Shown here piece after piece: positions 1 to 7,482 of a DNA stretch of 38,034 nt; the stretch's first letter is position 1, and every line of letters starts with the position of its first letter. The stretch spans positions 1 to 38,034 of the forward strand of contig CAMFHT010000005.1 of assembly GCA_945952245.1 (NCBI GenBank). The letters run 5' to 3'. The notes beneath the pieces were generated by a model. The model was not told the origin of the DNA and did no database searches. It worked only from the letters and a program-made list of their open reading frames with translations. This DNA is from an uncultured Rhizobium sp. Its GTDB lineage: Bacteria; Pseudomonadota; Alphaproteobacteria; Rhizobiales; Rhizobiaceae. A program made the position numbers and the translations under genes.

Positions 1-51
1 AGATCTACACGTAAGGAGTCGTCGGCAGCGTCAGATGTGTATAAGAGACAG
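1..51 (+). other. Illumina Nextera adapter (non-genomic contamination)
   Basis: Bases 1-10 match the 3' part of the Illumina P5 oligonucleotide. Bases 11-18 (GTAAGGAG) occupy the i5 index slot and match the published N/S505 index. Bases 19-51 match the Nextera read-1 adapter, ending in the 19-base Tn5 mosaic end at 33-51 (AGATGTGTATAAGAGACAG). The order P5, index, transposon adapter is that of a tagmentation library molecule, so these bases come from sequencing and not from the organism. Real genomic sequence starts at or shortly after base 52. Confidence 0.98.
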
Positions 52-206
52 GCGCGGGGCTTGCGCCAAATGGGGACTGGGCGTGGCGAAAGCGATGTTG
101 CGCTTGAGATATGCCGCCTTCATTGGTTAAGGATTTGTGAAGCATAAGGATCTAGGGTTCGTTAACGACCCCTGTCCGTCTTTCTAATCGTTTCGGAAAA
201 CCTGGC

Positions 207-1421
207 ATGCGCATTCGCCATCTTCTCCTCGCGGGCCTCGTCGCCCCCCTCCTCGCCGGCTGCAACGACAGCATGGAGGCGATCGACCTCAGCAAGGTCT
301 CGAACAAGGTCGAGTACCAGCTCTCCGGCAAGATCGTCGAGGAGATGCGCAAGAAGGGCATGGCCACCACCTCGCCGATCATGCTGCGCATCTTCAAGGA
401 AGAGGGCGTGCTGGAAGTGTGGAAGGCGAAGGCCGACCAGCGCTTCGACAAGATCGCCGAATACAAGATCTGCGCCTGGTCGGGTCGCCTCGGACCCAAG
501 GTCAAGGAAGGCGACCGGCAGGCGCCGGAAGGCTTCTACCAGCTGACCCGCGCCAACCTGAACCCGAATTCCAAGTACTATCTCGCGATCAACACCGGTT
601 ATCCGAACAGCTATGACCGCTCGCTCGGCCGCGGCGGCACCAACCTGATGATCCATGGCGCCTGCTCGTCCTCGGGCTGCTATTCCATGACCGACGAGCA
701 GGTGCTGGAGATCTACGCGCTCGCCCGCGACGCCTTCAAGGGCGGGCAACAGACCGTGCAGCTTCAGGCGCTTCCCTTCCGCATGACGGCAGAGAACATG
801 GCGCGCCACCGGCTTTCGCCGCATTACGACTTCTGGAAGATGCTGAAGGTCGGCTACGACAATTTCGAAGTCACCAAGCGCCCGCCGGAAGTGAACGTCT
901 GCAACAAGACCTATGTCTTCAACCAGGATACCGGCGGCAAGGGCATGAGCCCCTCCGGCGCCTGCCCCGCCATGTCGACCCCGCCTGCCCTTGCTGCGGC
1001 TCTTTCGAGCTACAATGCGAAATATGACAAGGACTACGAGGCAGCTCTCAGGAAGTACGACAACAAGGTCTGGTACGACCCGACCGAAGCCGAACGCAAG
1101 GCAATCGTCGCCAATCTTCGCAAGGGCAAGGAGCTCGCCTTCGCACCGACAGGCACGGCGCTCGAGGCCGGCAAGCTCGTTTCGATTGAGGAATACGAGG
1201 CCATGCTTTCCGGCCAGGCCGCGAAGCAGACCAAGGGCGATGTGAAGAAGGCGGAAACCCAGCTTTCTTCCGTCGGCATGGCGCCGAAGACCGACAAGAA
1301 GGCTGATGCGCCGGCCGCGCCTGCGACCACGACGGTTCCGGTGCCGACGCCCAATCCGAACGAGCCGGTGGCAACCGCCGCCGTCGAGCCTGCCAAGAAG
1401 CCTTTCTGGAAGATCTGGTGA
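207..1421 (+). CDS. YafK-type L,D-transpeptidase family lipoprotein
   Basis: Predicted periplasmic lipoprotein of 404 aa with an L,D-transpeptidase (YkuD-fold, YafK/DpaA-like) domain. These enzymes use a catalytic cysteine to form or cleave bonds at meso-diaminopimelate in peptidoglycan. The N-terminus has a short basic segment, a hydrophobic stretch and the lipobox LLAGC, so Cys19 is the likely lipidation site. The catalytic signature is visible as an IHG motif (His150) followed by SSGCYSMTD with Cys158. The C-terminal third, from about residue 300, is low in complexity, with Lys/Ala and Pro/Thr-rich segments, and is probably an extended wall-spanning tail. YafK proteins in E. coli release Braun lipoprotein from the wall; whether this one links or cleaves cannot be told from sequence. 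Its stop overlaps the GTG start of the next gene. Confidence 0.85.
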   Translation: MRIRHLLLAGLVAPLLAGCNDSMEAIDLSKVSNKVEYQLSGKIVEEMRKKGMATTSPIMLRIFKEEGVLEVWKAKADQRFDKIAEYKICAWSGRLGPKVKEGDRQAPEGFYQLTRANLNPNSKYYLAINTGYPNSYDRSLGRGGTNLMIHGACSSSGCYSMTDEQVLEIYALARDAFKGGQQTVQLQALPFRMTAENMARHRLSPHYDFWKMLKVGYDNFEVTKRPPEVNVCNKTYVFNQDTGGKGMSPSGACPAMSTPPALAAALSSYNAKYDKDYEAALRKYDNKVWYDPTEAERKAIVANLRKGKELAFAPTGTALEAGKLVSIEEYEAMLSGQAAKQTKGDVKKAETQLSSVGMAPKTDKKADAPAAPATTTVPVPTPNPNEPVATAAVEPAKKPFWKIW

Positions 1422-1663
1422 GTCCGGAATTAGAGCGGGTCGAGCCCGTCGTCTACGATCTCCGGGGGCTCAAATGCCCGTTGCCGGTGATCAAGACGCG
1501 CAAGCGCCTGACCGCGCTCGCCACGGGCACGGAGCTGACAGTCGAGACGACCGATCCGCTGGCGGGCATCGACATTCCGCATCTCTGCCAGGAAGACGGC
1601 CATCAGCTCGTCTCGTCCGAGCGCACCGAGACCGGGCACCGCTTCACGATCCGCAAAGGTTGA
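1418..1663 (+). CDS. TusA/SirA-like sulfurtransferase
   Basis: A protein of 81 aa, the normal size for the TusA family of sulfur carriers. TusA proteins accept a persulfide on a conserved cysteine and pass it on for tRNA thiolation, molybdenum cofactor synthesis or sulfur oxidation. The family signature is present near the N-terminus as DLRGLKCPLPVIKTRK, with the sulfur-accepting Cys20 followed by the invariant Pro-Leu-Pro. The start is a GTG that overlaps the stop codon of the upstream L,D-transpeptidase gene (GTGA), which suggests translational coupling. Which sulfur pathway it serves cannot be told here; the window does contain two molybdenum enzymes that need sulfur chemistry, but linking them is speculative. 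The stop lies 4 bases from that of the convergent CobW-like gene. Confidence 0.88.
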   Translation: MSPELERVEPVVYDLRGLKCPLPVIKTRKRLTALATGTELTVETTDPLAGIDIPHLCQEDGHQLVSSERTETGHRFTIRKG

Positions 1664-1667
1664 ATGC

Positions 1668-2831
1668 TCAGAACCGCATGCCGGGAACGGCCAGTGGATT
1701 GTCCTCAAGTGCTGCGCGGTCCGGCCGGTCGATCCGTGGCGTGCCTGTGAAGGCATCGAAAAGATCCCTGACAAAGCTTTCCGGCAGATCATCCGTGATC
1801 AGGACGAGACGCGTGCGGCGGTCCATCGGGTCCGGCCAGGCGGCAAGCCGCACCGGCGGATGGAACACCTGCTGCACGCCATGCAGGACCACAGGCCGGT
1901 CCGGATTGTCGCTCAACCCGACGATCGCCTTCATGCGCAGAAGCTTTTCCCCATGCGCCGAGCGCAGGAGATCCACGAACATGTCAAGCGCCATGGGCGA
2001 GACCAACTTGTCGTAAAGAATCGAGAAGGAGCGGATCGACTGGCTGTGCCGGTTGAGGTCGTGATGATGATGGTGGTGGTCGTGATGCTCGTGGCCGCAT
2101 TCGGGGCCACAGGAATGATCGTGATCATGGTCGCCGTGGCCGTGGCCGTGGCCGTGAGCCTCCTCGCCCAGCCAGCGGCGAACGTCTGCGCTCTTTTGCG
2201 CGGGATCGTAGAGACCGTTGTCCAGAAGCTCGGCCGTGCCTACAGTCGGATCCTGCACGTCGGAGAGTATGGCACGGGGGTTCAGCGCCTGAAGCGTGCG
2301 GGTAAGGCTCGCCACCTGCCCGGATGAGGCAATATCCGTCTTCGTCAGCACCAGCCGGTCTGCGACCGCCGCCTGCCGAACCGCTTCGGGATGGCGCGCA
2401 AGCGTTGCCTCGCCATTGACCGCATCGATGAGCGTAACCACACCCTCGAGCCCGAAATGCTGGGCGATGACGGGATTGCCCATGACCGACTGCATCACGG
2501 GTGCCGGATCGGCAAGACCAGTGGTCTCGATGACCACGCGTCGAAGCGGGCGGCTGCGTCCAGTCTGCATGCGGTCGATCAGTTCGGCCAGCGTGTCGAT
2601 CAGCTCGCCGCGCACCGTGCAGCAGAGGCAGCCGTCCGAGAGCTCCACGATCGAATCGCCGGAGCTTTCGACCAGCAGATGATCGATGCTGACATCCCCG
2701 AACTCGTTGATGATGACGGCGCAATCGCGCATGTCGGGGCTTTTCAGGATGCGGTTCAGAAGCGTCGACTTGCCGGCCCCGAGGAAGCCGGTCACGATCG
2801 TGACAGGCACGCGGCGAAGGGCCTCGGTCAT
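1668..2831 (-). CDS. COG0523 (CobW/YjiA-like) metal-chaperone GTPase
   Basis: A protein of 387 aa, a G3E-family GTPase of the COG0523 group, whose members help insert metals (zinc, cobalt) into client proteins. Visible motifs are Walker A GFLGAGKST (residues 15-23), the metal-binding CLCC motif (Cys68, Cys70, Cys71), ETTGLADP (102-109) and the guanine-binding TKTD (163-166). A His/Asp-rich insertion at about 226-258 has two extra cysteines and runs of HG, DH and six consecutive His, and separates the GTPase domain from the CobW C-terminal domain. This is typical of zinc- or cobalt-handling members. The start codon overlaps the stop of the upstream D-alanyl-D-alanine carboxypeptidase gene by four bases, so the two are co-translated. 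Cobalamin synthesis genes are absent nearby, so a zinc-chaperone role is more likely than true CobW, but this is inference. Confidence 0.9.
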   Translation of the reverse strand: MTEALRRVPVTIVTGFLGAGKSTLLNRILKSPDMRDCAVIINEFGDVSIDHLLVESSGDSIVELSDGCLCCTVRGELIDTLAELIDRMQTGRSRPLRRVVIETTGLADPAPVMQSVMGNPVIAQHFGLEGVVTLIDAVNGEATLARHPEAVRQAAVADRLVLTKTDIASSGQVASLTRTLQALNPRAILSDVQDPTVGTAELLDNGLYDPAQKSADVRRWLGEEAHGHGHGHGDHDHDHSCGPECGHEHHDHHHHHHDLNRHSQSIRSFSILYDKLVSPMALDMFVDLLRSAHGEKLLRMKAIVGLSDNPDRPVVLHGVQQVFHPPVRLAAWPDPMDRRTRLVLITDDLPESFVRDLFDAFTGTPRIDRPDRAALEDNPLAVPGMRF

Positions 2832-4072
2832 TGCGCCTGACCCTGCGGCTTGGACTTCGGCACCGGCACGTTTGCCGTATCGCCCTCATCGACCGGCTGC
2901 ATTGACGCCTTCTTGGCGACCTTTTTGGTGGTCGACTTCTTGCCAGCCGTCTTCTTCTCGCCGGCTTTCTTGCCGCCGCCCTTCTTGGCCACGACCCTCT
3001 TCTCCGGCTCCGCAATCTCCGAGCCCGGGATCAGGCCGGCGAAGACATAGGCCGGCTCGTGATCCATTTCGTGGATATAGGGTGATTCCAGTTTCTGGCG
3101 CCCTGCCTCGTCGCGGCTTTCGCTCCGGACCTTGGCGCCCTTGGCGCTGCAGATATCGGCGGTGATATCGGCAACGTCGAGCGCCGCATCGGCATCAGGC
3201 CGCATCTGGTCGAGCCGCGGACCGGGCGCAGAAGGCGAAACGAAGGCCTTCTGCAGGAGGTCGGCGGACATGTCGGCGCGGGCGGCAAGGCTGTCGGTGC
3301 CGAGGACGACGCTCACGATGTTGCGGCCATTGCGGGTGGCCGACGAAACCTGGTTGAAGCCGGAAGCGCAGATGAAGCCGGTCTTCATGCCGTCGGCACC
3401 GTCGAAACGACCGATGAGCATGTTGTAGTTAGGATATTTCCGCTTGCCGGTATCGATGCCCTCGATCTTGAAATAGCTCGCATATTCCGGGAATTCCCGC
3501 TTCAGCATCACCGTCAGCAAGGCAAGGTCATGCGCAGTTGTGTACTGCCCCTTGCCGGGCAAGCCGTTCGGATTGATGAAATGCGAATCGGTCATGCCGA
3601 TGCGCAGCGCCTCTGCATTCATCCGCAGCACGAAGTTTTCCTGCGTGCCTCCGACCGTCTCGGCGATCGCAACGGCAATGTCATTCGCCGATTTGACCAA
3701 CAGGATCTTCAGCGCACTGTCGAGCGTCAGCTGCTGGCCGGGCTTGTAGTACATCTTGCTGGCAGGCTGGGCGGCGGCCCGCTTGCTCATGGTGACGAGG
3801 CTGTCGAGCCGCACCTCGCCCGCCCTGATGGCGCGGAAGGTGGTGTAGGCGGTCATCAGCTTGGTCAGCGAGGCGGGATACCATTTGCGGAACGGCTGTT
3901 CCTGGTCCAGCACCTTGAGTGTCGCGACATCAACGACGATCCGCGGATTGGCAAGGGCCTCAAAGGGCACGGCAAGGGCGGCGAGCATTGACATCGCCAG
4001 CACTGCACGGCGTGCGCCATGCGTGAACAGGGTCTTGGTCCGAAACACGTTGATCCTCAAAATCTCGGTCAA
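2828..4072 (-). CDS. D-alanyl-D-alanine carboxypeptidase (peptidase S11) with lysine-rich tail
   Basis: A low-molecular-weight penicillin-binding protein of 414 aa that trims the terminal D-alanine from peptidoglycan pentapeptides in the periplasm. The three active-site motifs of the S11 family are present: SLTK with nucleophile Ser68 and Lys71, SAN at 128-130, and KTG at 230-232. An N-terminal signal anchor lies at about residues 20-42, ending near ALA; the n-region is long, so a later start is possible. The usual PBP5 beta-rich C-terminal domain and amphipathic anchor are not obvious. Instead residues 360-392 are a lysine-rich repeat of the form KK-x(2-3)-KK, followed by about 22 polar residues. 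The gene overlaps the downstream COG0523 GTPase gene and is divergent from the M20 amidohydrolase gene. Confidence 0.9.
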   Translation of the reverse strand: MTEILRINVFRTKTLFTHGARRAVLAMSMLAALAVPFEALANPRIVVDVATLKVLDQEQPFRKWYPASLTKLMTAYTTFRAIRAGEVRLDSLVTMSKRAAAQPASKMYYKPGQQLTLDSALKILLVKSANDIAVAIAETVGGTQENFVLRMNAEALRIGMTDSHFINPNGLPGKGQYTTAHDLALLTVMLKREFPEYASYFKIEGIDTGKRKYPNYNMLIGRFDGADGMKTGFICASGFNQVSSATRNGRNIVSVVLGTDSLAARADMSADLLQKAFVSPSAPGPRLDQMRPDADAALDVADITADICSAKGAKVRSESRDEAGRQKLESPYIHEMDHEPAYVFAGLIPGSEIAEPEKRVVAKKGGGKKAGEKKTAGKKSTTKKVAKKASMQPVDEGDTANVPVPKSKPQGQAQ

Positions 4073-4205
4073 TCTGTCGTCATGCGACTGATTTTAGCCT
4101 ATAGGGTTTAGACATGACAAAGGTGAGCCGTCCGGTCAACCGCTTGCTCGGGGCACTGGGACCGGCTTTCACGTCTACGCATGAAACAGAGCACAGGATG
4201 AACTC

Positions 4206-5369
4206 ATGCCAATCTTGAACCGCGCCGCCGAACTGCAGGACGAAGTGACCGCATGGCGCCGTCAGATCCACGAATACCCGGAACTTCTGTTCGACGTTGT
4301 GAAGACCGCTGCCTTCGTCGCGGAGAAGCTTAAAGAGTTCGGCTGCGACGAGGTGGTGACCGGGATCGGACGGACCGGTGTCGTAGGCCTGATCCGCGGC
4401 AGCAATGCGGCAGAGCGCACCATTGGGCTCCGGGCCGACATGGATGCCCTGCCGCTGACCGAAGTGACCGGCAAGCCCTGGGCGTCCACCGTGCCCGGGA
4501 AAATGCACGCCTGCGGCCATGACGGCCATACCGCCATGCTCCTTGGCGCTGCCAAATATCTCGCCGAAACCCGCAATTTCACCGGCAATGTCGCCGTGAT
4601 CTTCCAGCCGGCGGAAGAAGGCGGCGGCGGCGGCAATCTCATGGTCAAGGACGGCATGATGGAGCGCTTCGGCATCGAGGAGGTCTATGGTCTGCATAAC
4701 CTGCCGGGCCTGCCCGTCGGCGAGTTCGCGATCCGCCGCGGCCCGATCATGGCCTCGACGGACGAGTTCAGCGTCACCGTCACCGGCCGCGGTGGCCATG
4801 CCGCCATGCCGCACAAGACGATCGACCCCGTCGCGATCGCCGTGCAGATGGTCTCGAACCTGCAGCTGATCGCATCCCGCAACGTCGACCCTCTGCAGTC
4901 CGTCGTCGTATCGGTCACCAAGTTCCATGCTGGCCAGGCGAGCAACATCATTCCCGACACCGCGACCTTCGGGGGCACGGTTCGGACTTTGAAGCCGGAA
5001 GTGCGTGACCAGGCGGAAACCCGCATCCGCGAAATCACGTCCGGCCTTGCCGCAGCCCATGGGGCGACCGTCAGCGTCAACTACGCGCGCAACTATCCGG
5101 TGACCGTCAACCATCCGGCAGAGACAGGCCATGCTCTCGAAGCTGCACTGGCGGTGGCAGGCGAGGGCAAGGTCGACGGCGACACGGATCCGATGATGGG
5201 CGGTGAGGACTTCTCCTACATGCTCAACGCCCGGCCGGGCGCCTTCATCTTCCTTGGCAATGGCGATACCGCCGGCCTGCACAATCCGAACTACGACTTC
5301 AACGACGAGATCATCCCGCACGGAATTTCCTACTGGGTAAAGCTCGCGGAAAGCCGCCTCAACCAATAA
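4206..5369 (+). CDS. M20 family amidohydrolase (hippurate/N-acyl-amino acid hydrolase type)
   Basis: A cytoplasmic metal-dependent amidohydrolase of 387 aa, peptidase family M20D, which releases an amino acid from an N-acyl or aromatic-acyl conjugate. Visible motifs are GLRADMDALPL (about 74-84), the metal-ligand region HACGHDGHTAM (Cys103, His105 and neighbours) and PAEEGGGG with the catalytic Glu pair near 137-138, followed by the dimerisation lid domain and a late metal ligand in MMGGEDFSYM. Annotated relatives are called hippurate hydrolase, N-acyl-L-amino acid amidohydrolase or IAA-amino acid hydrolase; the substrate cannot be chosen from sequence. No signal peptide is seen. It is a single-gene unit followed 14 bases after its stop by a strong hairpin terminator. 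Confidence 0.88.
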   Translation: MPILNRAAELQDEVTAWRRQIHEYPELLFDVVKTAAFVAEKLKEFGCDEVVTGIGRTGVVGLIRGSNAAERTIGLRADMDALPLTEVTGKPWASTVPGKMHACGHDGHTAMLLGAAKYLAETRNFTGNVAVIFQPAEEGGGGGNLMVKDGMMERFGIEEVYGLHNLPGLPVGEFAIRRGPIMASTDEFSVTVTGRGGHAAMPHKTIDPVAIAVQMVSNLQLIASRNVDPLQSVVVSVTKFHAGQASNIIPDTATFGGTVRTLKPEVRDQAETRIREITSGLAAAHGATVSVNYARNYPVTVNHPAETGHALEAALAVAGEGKVDGDTDPMMGGEDFSYMLNARPGAFIFLGNGDTAGLHNPNYDFNDEIIPHGISYWVKLAESRLNQ

Positions 5370-5382
5370 CAGCACCCGGGAT

Positions 5383-5425
5383 CGGCCGCGCCTTGCCAAA
5401 AGGACTTGGCGAAGCGCGGCCGTTT
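5383..5425 (+). terminator. Intrinsic terminator of the M20 amidohydrolase gene
   Basis: Bases 5383-5399 pair with 5406-5422 to give a 17-position stem with one C-A mismatch and one G-T wobble, a 6-base loop (5400-5405), and a short TTT tail at 5423-5425. It starts 14 bases after the stop codon and ends about 20 bases before the tRNA gene. Confidence 0.8.
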
Positions 5426-5445
5426 CTGTATTTGATACCGCCAGT

Positions 5446-5522
5446 GGTCCCGTAGCTCAGCAGGATAGAGCACCAGATTCCTAATCTGGGGGTCTCGCGT
5501 TCGAATCGCGACGGGATCACCA
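5446..5522 (+). tRNA. tRNA-Arg (anticodon CCT)
   Basis: A full cloverleaf of 77 bases can be folded. The acceptor stem GGTCCCG pairs with CGGGATC (one G-T wobble), with discriminator A5519 and an encoded CCA at 5520-5522. The D arm is GCTC/GAGC. The anticodon stem CCAGA/TCTGG holds the loop TTCCTAA with anticodon CCT at 5480-5482, which reads the AGG arginine codon. The variable loop is five bases and the T arm is TCGCG-TTCGAAT-CGCGA. AGG is a rare codon in high-GC rhizobia. tRNA genes are frequent integration sites, but no integrase or 3'-end duplication is seen nearby. Confidence 0.97.
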
Positions 5523-5640
5523 CTCCCCGACATTCCAAGCTTGAACCATTTTTGGACCATAACCCCCTTCAGGCGAAAATAGCCGGAACCCATTGCTTTA
5601 TTCTGCGTTTGGCGGTGAAGAGAAACTGGGTCGCCGACGA

Positions 5641-5844
5641 ATGAAACCGGATATGTTGCTTGCGTTATGCGTAGGTTTGGTGACGAGCGCCGTCATTTTC
5701 GGCATCGGCGCGCTCATCGTCTTCTCCATTCCCGAACTCGCCGATAATGCGACATACCTGCTCCCGGCTGTGATCGTTTCCATCGCCATTCTCGCACCCT
5801 TCATTGCCTGGCGGGTATCGCCGCGCATCCGGGTTCGTCTCTGA
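5641..5844 (+). CDS. Small two-helix membrane protein, function unknown
   Basis: A short ORF of 67 aa. It would encode two hydrophobic helices (about residues 5-29 and 38-56) joined by a short acidic loop (PELADNAT), ending in an Arg-rich cytoplasmic-type tail (RVSPRIRVRL). A TTG start at 5593 in the same frame would add 16 residues but has no better ribosome-binding site, and the ATG at 5641 directly precedes the first helix. No good Shine-Dalgarno sequence is seen for either start. I do not recognise a family. The clear hydrophobic pattern and the third-position GC bias favour a real gene over chance. It sits between tRNA-Arg and dxr on the same strand. Confidence 0.55.
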   Translation: MKPDMLLALCVGLVTSAVIFGIGALIVFSIPELADNATYLLPAVIVSIAILAPFIAWRVSPRIRVRL

Positions 5845-5991
5845 CCTGTTTCCCCTCATGATGCTTCATAGGTTCAGCCGGCTTTCCCGGCTGATGTGCG
5901 ATCCGTGCTCTGCGCCACCCCGCACAAGTCGCGCTTGTTGCAGGCCGGTAAAACCGGTAGAGCAGCCAGGACTATGACAGGATCTTCCCGC

Positions 5992-7173
5992 ATGACAACC
6001 GCCCTTCCCCGCCGCCTTTCCATCCTCGGCTCCACCGGCTCGATCGGTGGAAATACGCTGGACGTGGTGCGTCAGATGGGTGGGCGGGATGCGTTCGAGA
6101 TCGTCGCATTGACCGGCAACGGCAATGTGGAGAAGCTGGCCGAACAGGCAAAAGCCGCCGGCGCCCGCATGGCCGTTACCGCCAGCGAGAACCGCTACCA
6201 CGACCTGAAGGATGCCCTTGCCGGCAGCGGCATTACGGTCGCCGCCGGGCCCTCCGGCCTCATTGAGGCTGCATCCGCGGAGAGCGACATGGTCATGGCA
6301 GCGATCATCGGCACGGCGGGGCTGGCGCCGACGCTTGCAGCCGCCCGCCGTGGCGCCGACATCGCGCTTGCCAACAAGGAATGCCTCGTGACTGCAGGCT
6401 CGCTTTTCGTCGACGCAGTCAAGGCAGGCGGCGGAAAACTCCTTCCAGTCGACAGCGAGCACAATGCCATCTTCCAGGTGCTCGAAGAGAACCAGCGCCA
6501 CGCGTTGGAGCGCATCATCCTCACCGCCTCCGGCGGCCCTTTCCGCACCTGGAGCCGCGAAGACATGGCCAACGTGACGGCGGAAACAGCGGCGAAACAC
6601 CCCAACTGGTCGATGGGCCTAAAGATTTCCGTCGGCAGTGCCACCATGTTCAACAAGGCGCTGGAAATGATCGAGGCCAAGCATCTCTTCGGCGTAGCGC
6701 CGGATCAGATCGAGGTCGTCGTTCATCCGCAGTCGATCATTCACAGCATGGTCGGCTATGCCGATGGCTCGGTGCTGGCGCAGCTCGGCTGCCCGGACAT
6801 GCGGACGGCGATCGGCTATGCCCTCTCCTACCCGGCGCGGCCGGTGCTGGACGTGGAGCGGCTGGACTTCACAAAGCTCTCACGTCTCGATTTCGAAGCG
6901 CCCGACGAAAACCGCTTTCCGGCGATCCGGCTTGCGCGGCTCGCCCTCAAGCGAGGAGGGTTGCAAAGCGCGGTCATGAATGCCGCCGAGGAGACCGCCT
7001 TCGATGCCTTCGTCGAGGGCCGAATCGGTTTCCTCGCCATGGCGGATGTTGCCGAGGCTGTCATGGAAGACATGGCCGATGCCGGCAATGCCACCGACAT
7101 GGACCATGTCTTCGCGATCGACGAAGAGGCGAGGAGCCGCGCTGCTGCCGTCATCGCGCGCCTCGCCCGCTGA
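5992..7173 (+). CDS. dxr: 1-deoxy-D-xylulose 5-phosphate reductoisomerase
   Basis: Second enzyme of the MEP (non-mevalonate) isoprenoid pathway. It converts 1-deoxy-D-xylulose 5-phosphate to 2-C-methyl-D-erythritol 4-phosphate with NADPH and a divalent metal. From the chosen start it is 393 aa, normal for the family. The NADPH-binding motif GSTGSIGG is at residues 13-20, the conserved LANKE at 126-130, and the metal ligands Asp154 and Glu156 lie in VDSEHNAIFQ. The conserved flexible loop region and the C-terminal helical domain are complete. The start at 5992 is preferred because an AGGA lies about 9 bases upstream; ATG 5974 and GTG 5896 in the same frame would add residues not typical of Dxr. 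It is not next to other MEP genes. Confidence 0.95.
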   Translation: MTTALPRRLSILGSTGSIGGNTLDVVRQMGGRDAFEIVALTGNGNVEKLAEQAKAAGARMAVTASENRYHDLKDALAGSGITVAAGPSGLIEAASAESDMVMAAIIGTAGLAPTLAAARRGADIALANKECLVTAGSLFVDAVKAGGGKLLPVDSEHNAIFQVLEENQRHALERIILTASGGPFRTWSREDMANVTAETAAKHPNWSMGLKISVGSATMFNKALEMIEAKHLFGVAPDQIEVVVHPQSIIHSMVGYADGSVLAQLGCPDMRTAIGYALSYPARPVLDVERLDFTKLSRLDFEAPDENRFPAIRLARLALKRGGLQSAVMNAAEETAFDAFVEGRIGFLAMADVAEAVMEDMADAGNATDMDHVFAIDEEARSRAAAVIARLAR

Positions 7174-7482
7174 ACGACCAAAATCCTGCTGCAGCGAACG
7201 GACTTTAGTCTGGCGCAGTGACATCAATAGGTCCGTCCCGGACAGGCAATGGTCCGTTTGGTCTCGACATCTCGATTACCCGCACAAGATATCCCTGTGA
7301 AGCCGAGGTCGCCGAGATCAACGCCCTGCTCGACCGCGATCGACGGCTTCTGAAACCCCGCATCGCTCCCTGGGCGATGCGGGGTCGTTCATTGAGCCTC
7401 CGCTCATCTACCCCCTTCCCAACTGCCCGCTTCCCCGTTACCAACTCCGATAACACAGCCTGCCGCCGGCAGGGGCCACAGC
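7174..7482 (+). other. 309-base intergenic stretch between dxr and the ABC protein gene
   Basis: No convincing gene is seen. An open frame from 7218 runs through the perfect hairpin at 7356-7384 and on into the next gene in another frame, so it is probably spurious, though its first part (7218-7350) keeps GC-rich wobble positions. The segment could hold a long dxr 3' untranslated region or a small RNA ending at the 7356-7384 hairpin; neither is proven. The last 12 bases contain the AGGGG ribosome-binding site of the next gene. Confidence 0.5.
7356..7384 (+). terminator. Perfect 11-bp hairpin, probable terminator
   Basis: CCCCGCATCGC at 7356-7366 pairs perfectly with GCGATGCGGGG at 7374-7384 across a 7-base loop. 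The following bases (TCGTTC) are only weakly T-rich. It lies 183 bases after the dxr stop, far for a simple dxr terminator, so it may instead end a small transcript that begins in between. Confidence 0.65.

Noticed and set aside
1668-2831. True CobW of cobalamin synthesis
   Set aside because: No cobalamin genes are nearby, and the His-rich insertion and pairing with a wall enzyme fit the wider COG0523 metal-chaperone group; the gene symbol was left empty.
5446-5640. tRNA-Arg as an attachment site for a genomic island
   Set aside because: No integrase, no repeat of the tRNA 3' end and no change in gene character downstream; dxr follows soon after.
7218-7482. An ORF starting at 7218 in the dxr-ABC gap
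   Set aside because: It reads through a perfect terminator-like hairpin and continues in the wrong frame through the ABC gene; no ribosome-binding site or recognisable domain.
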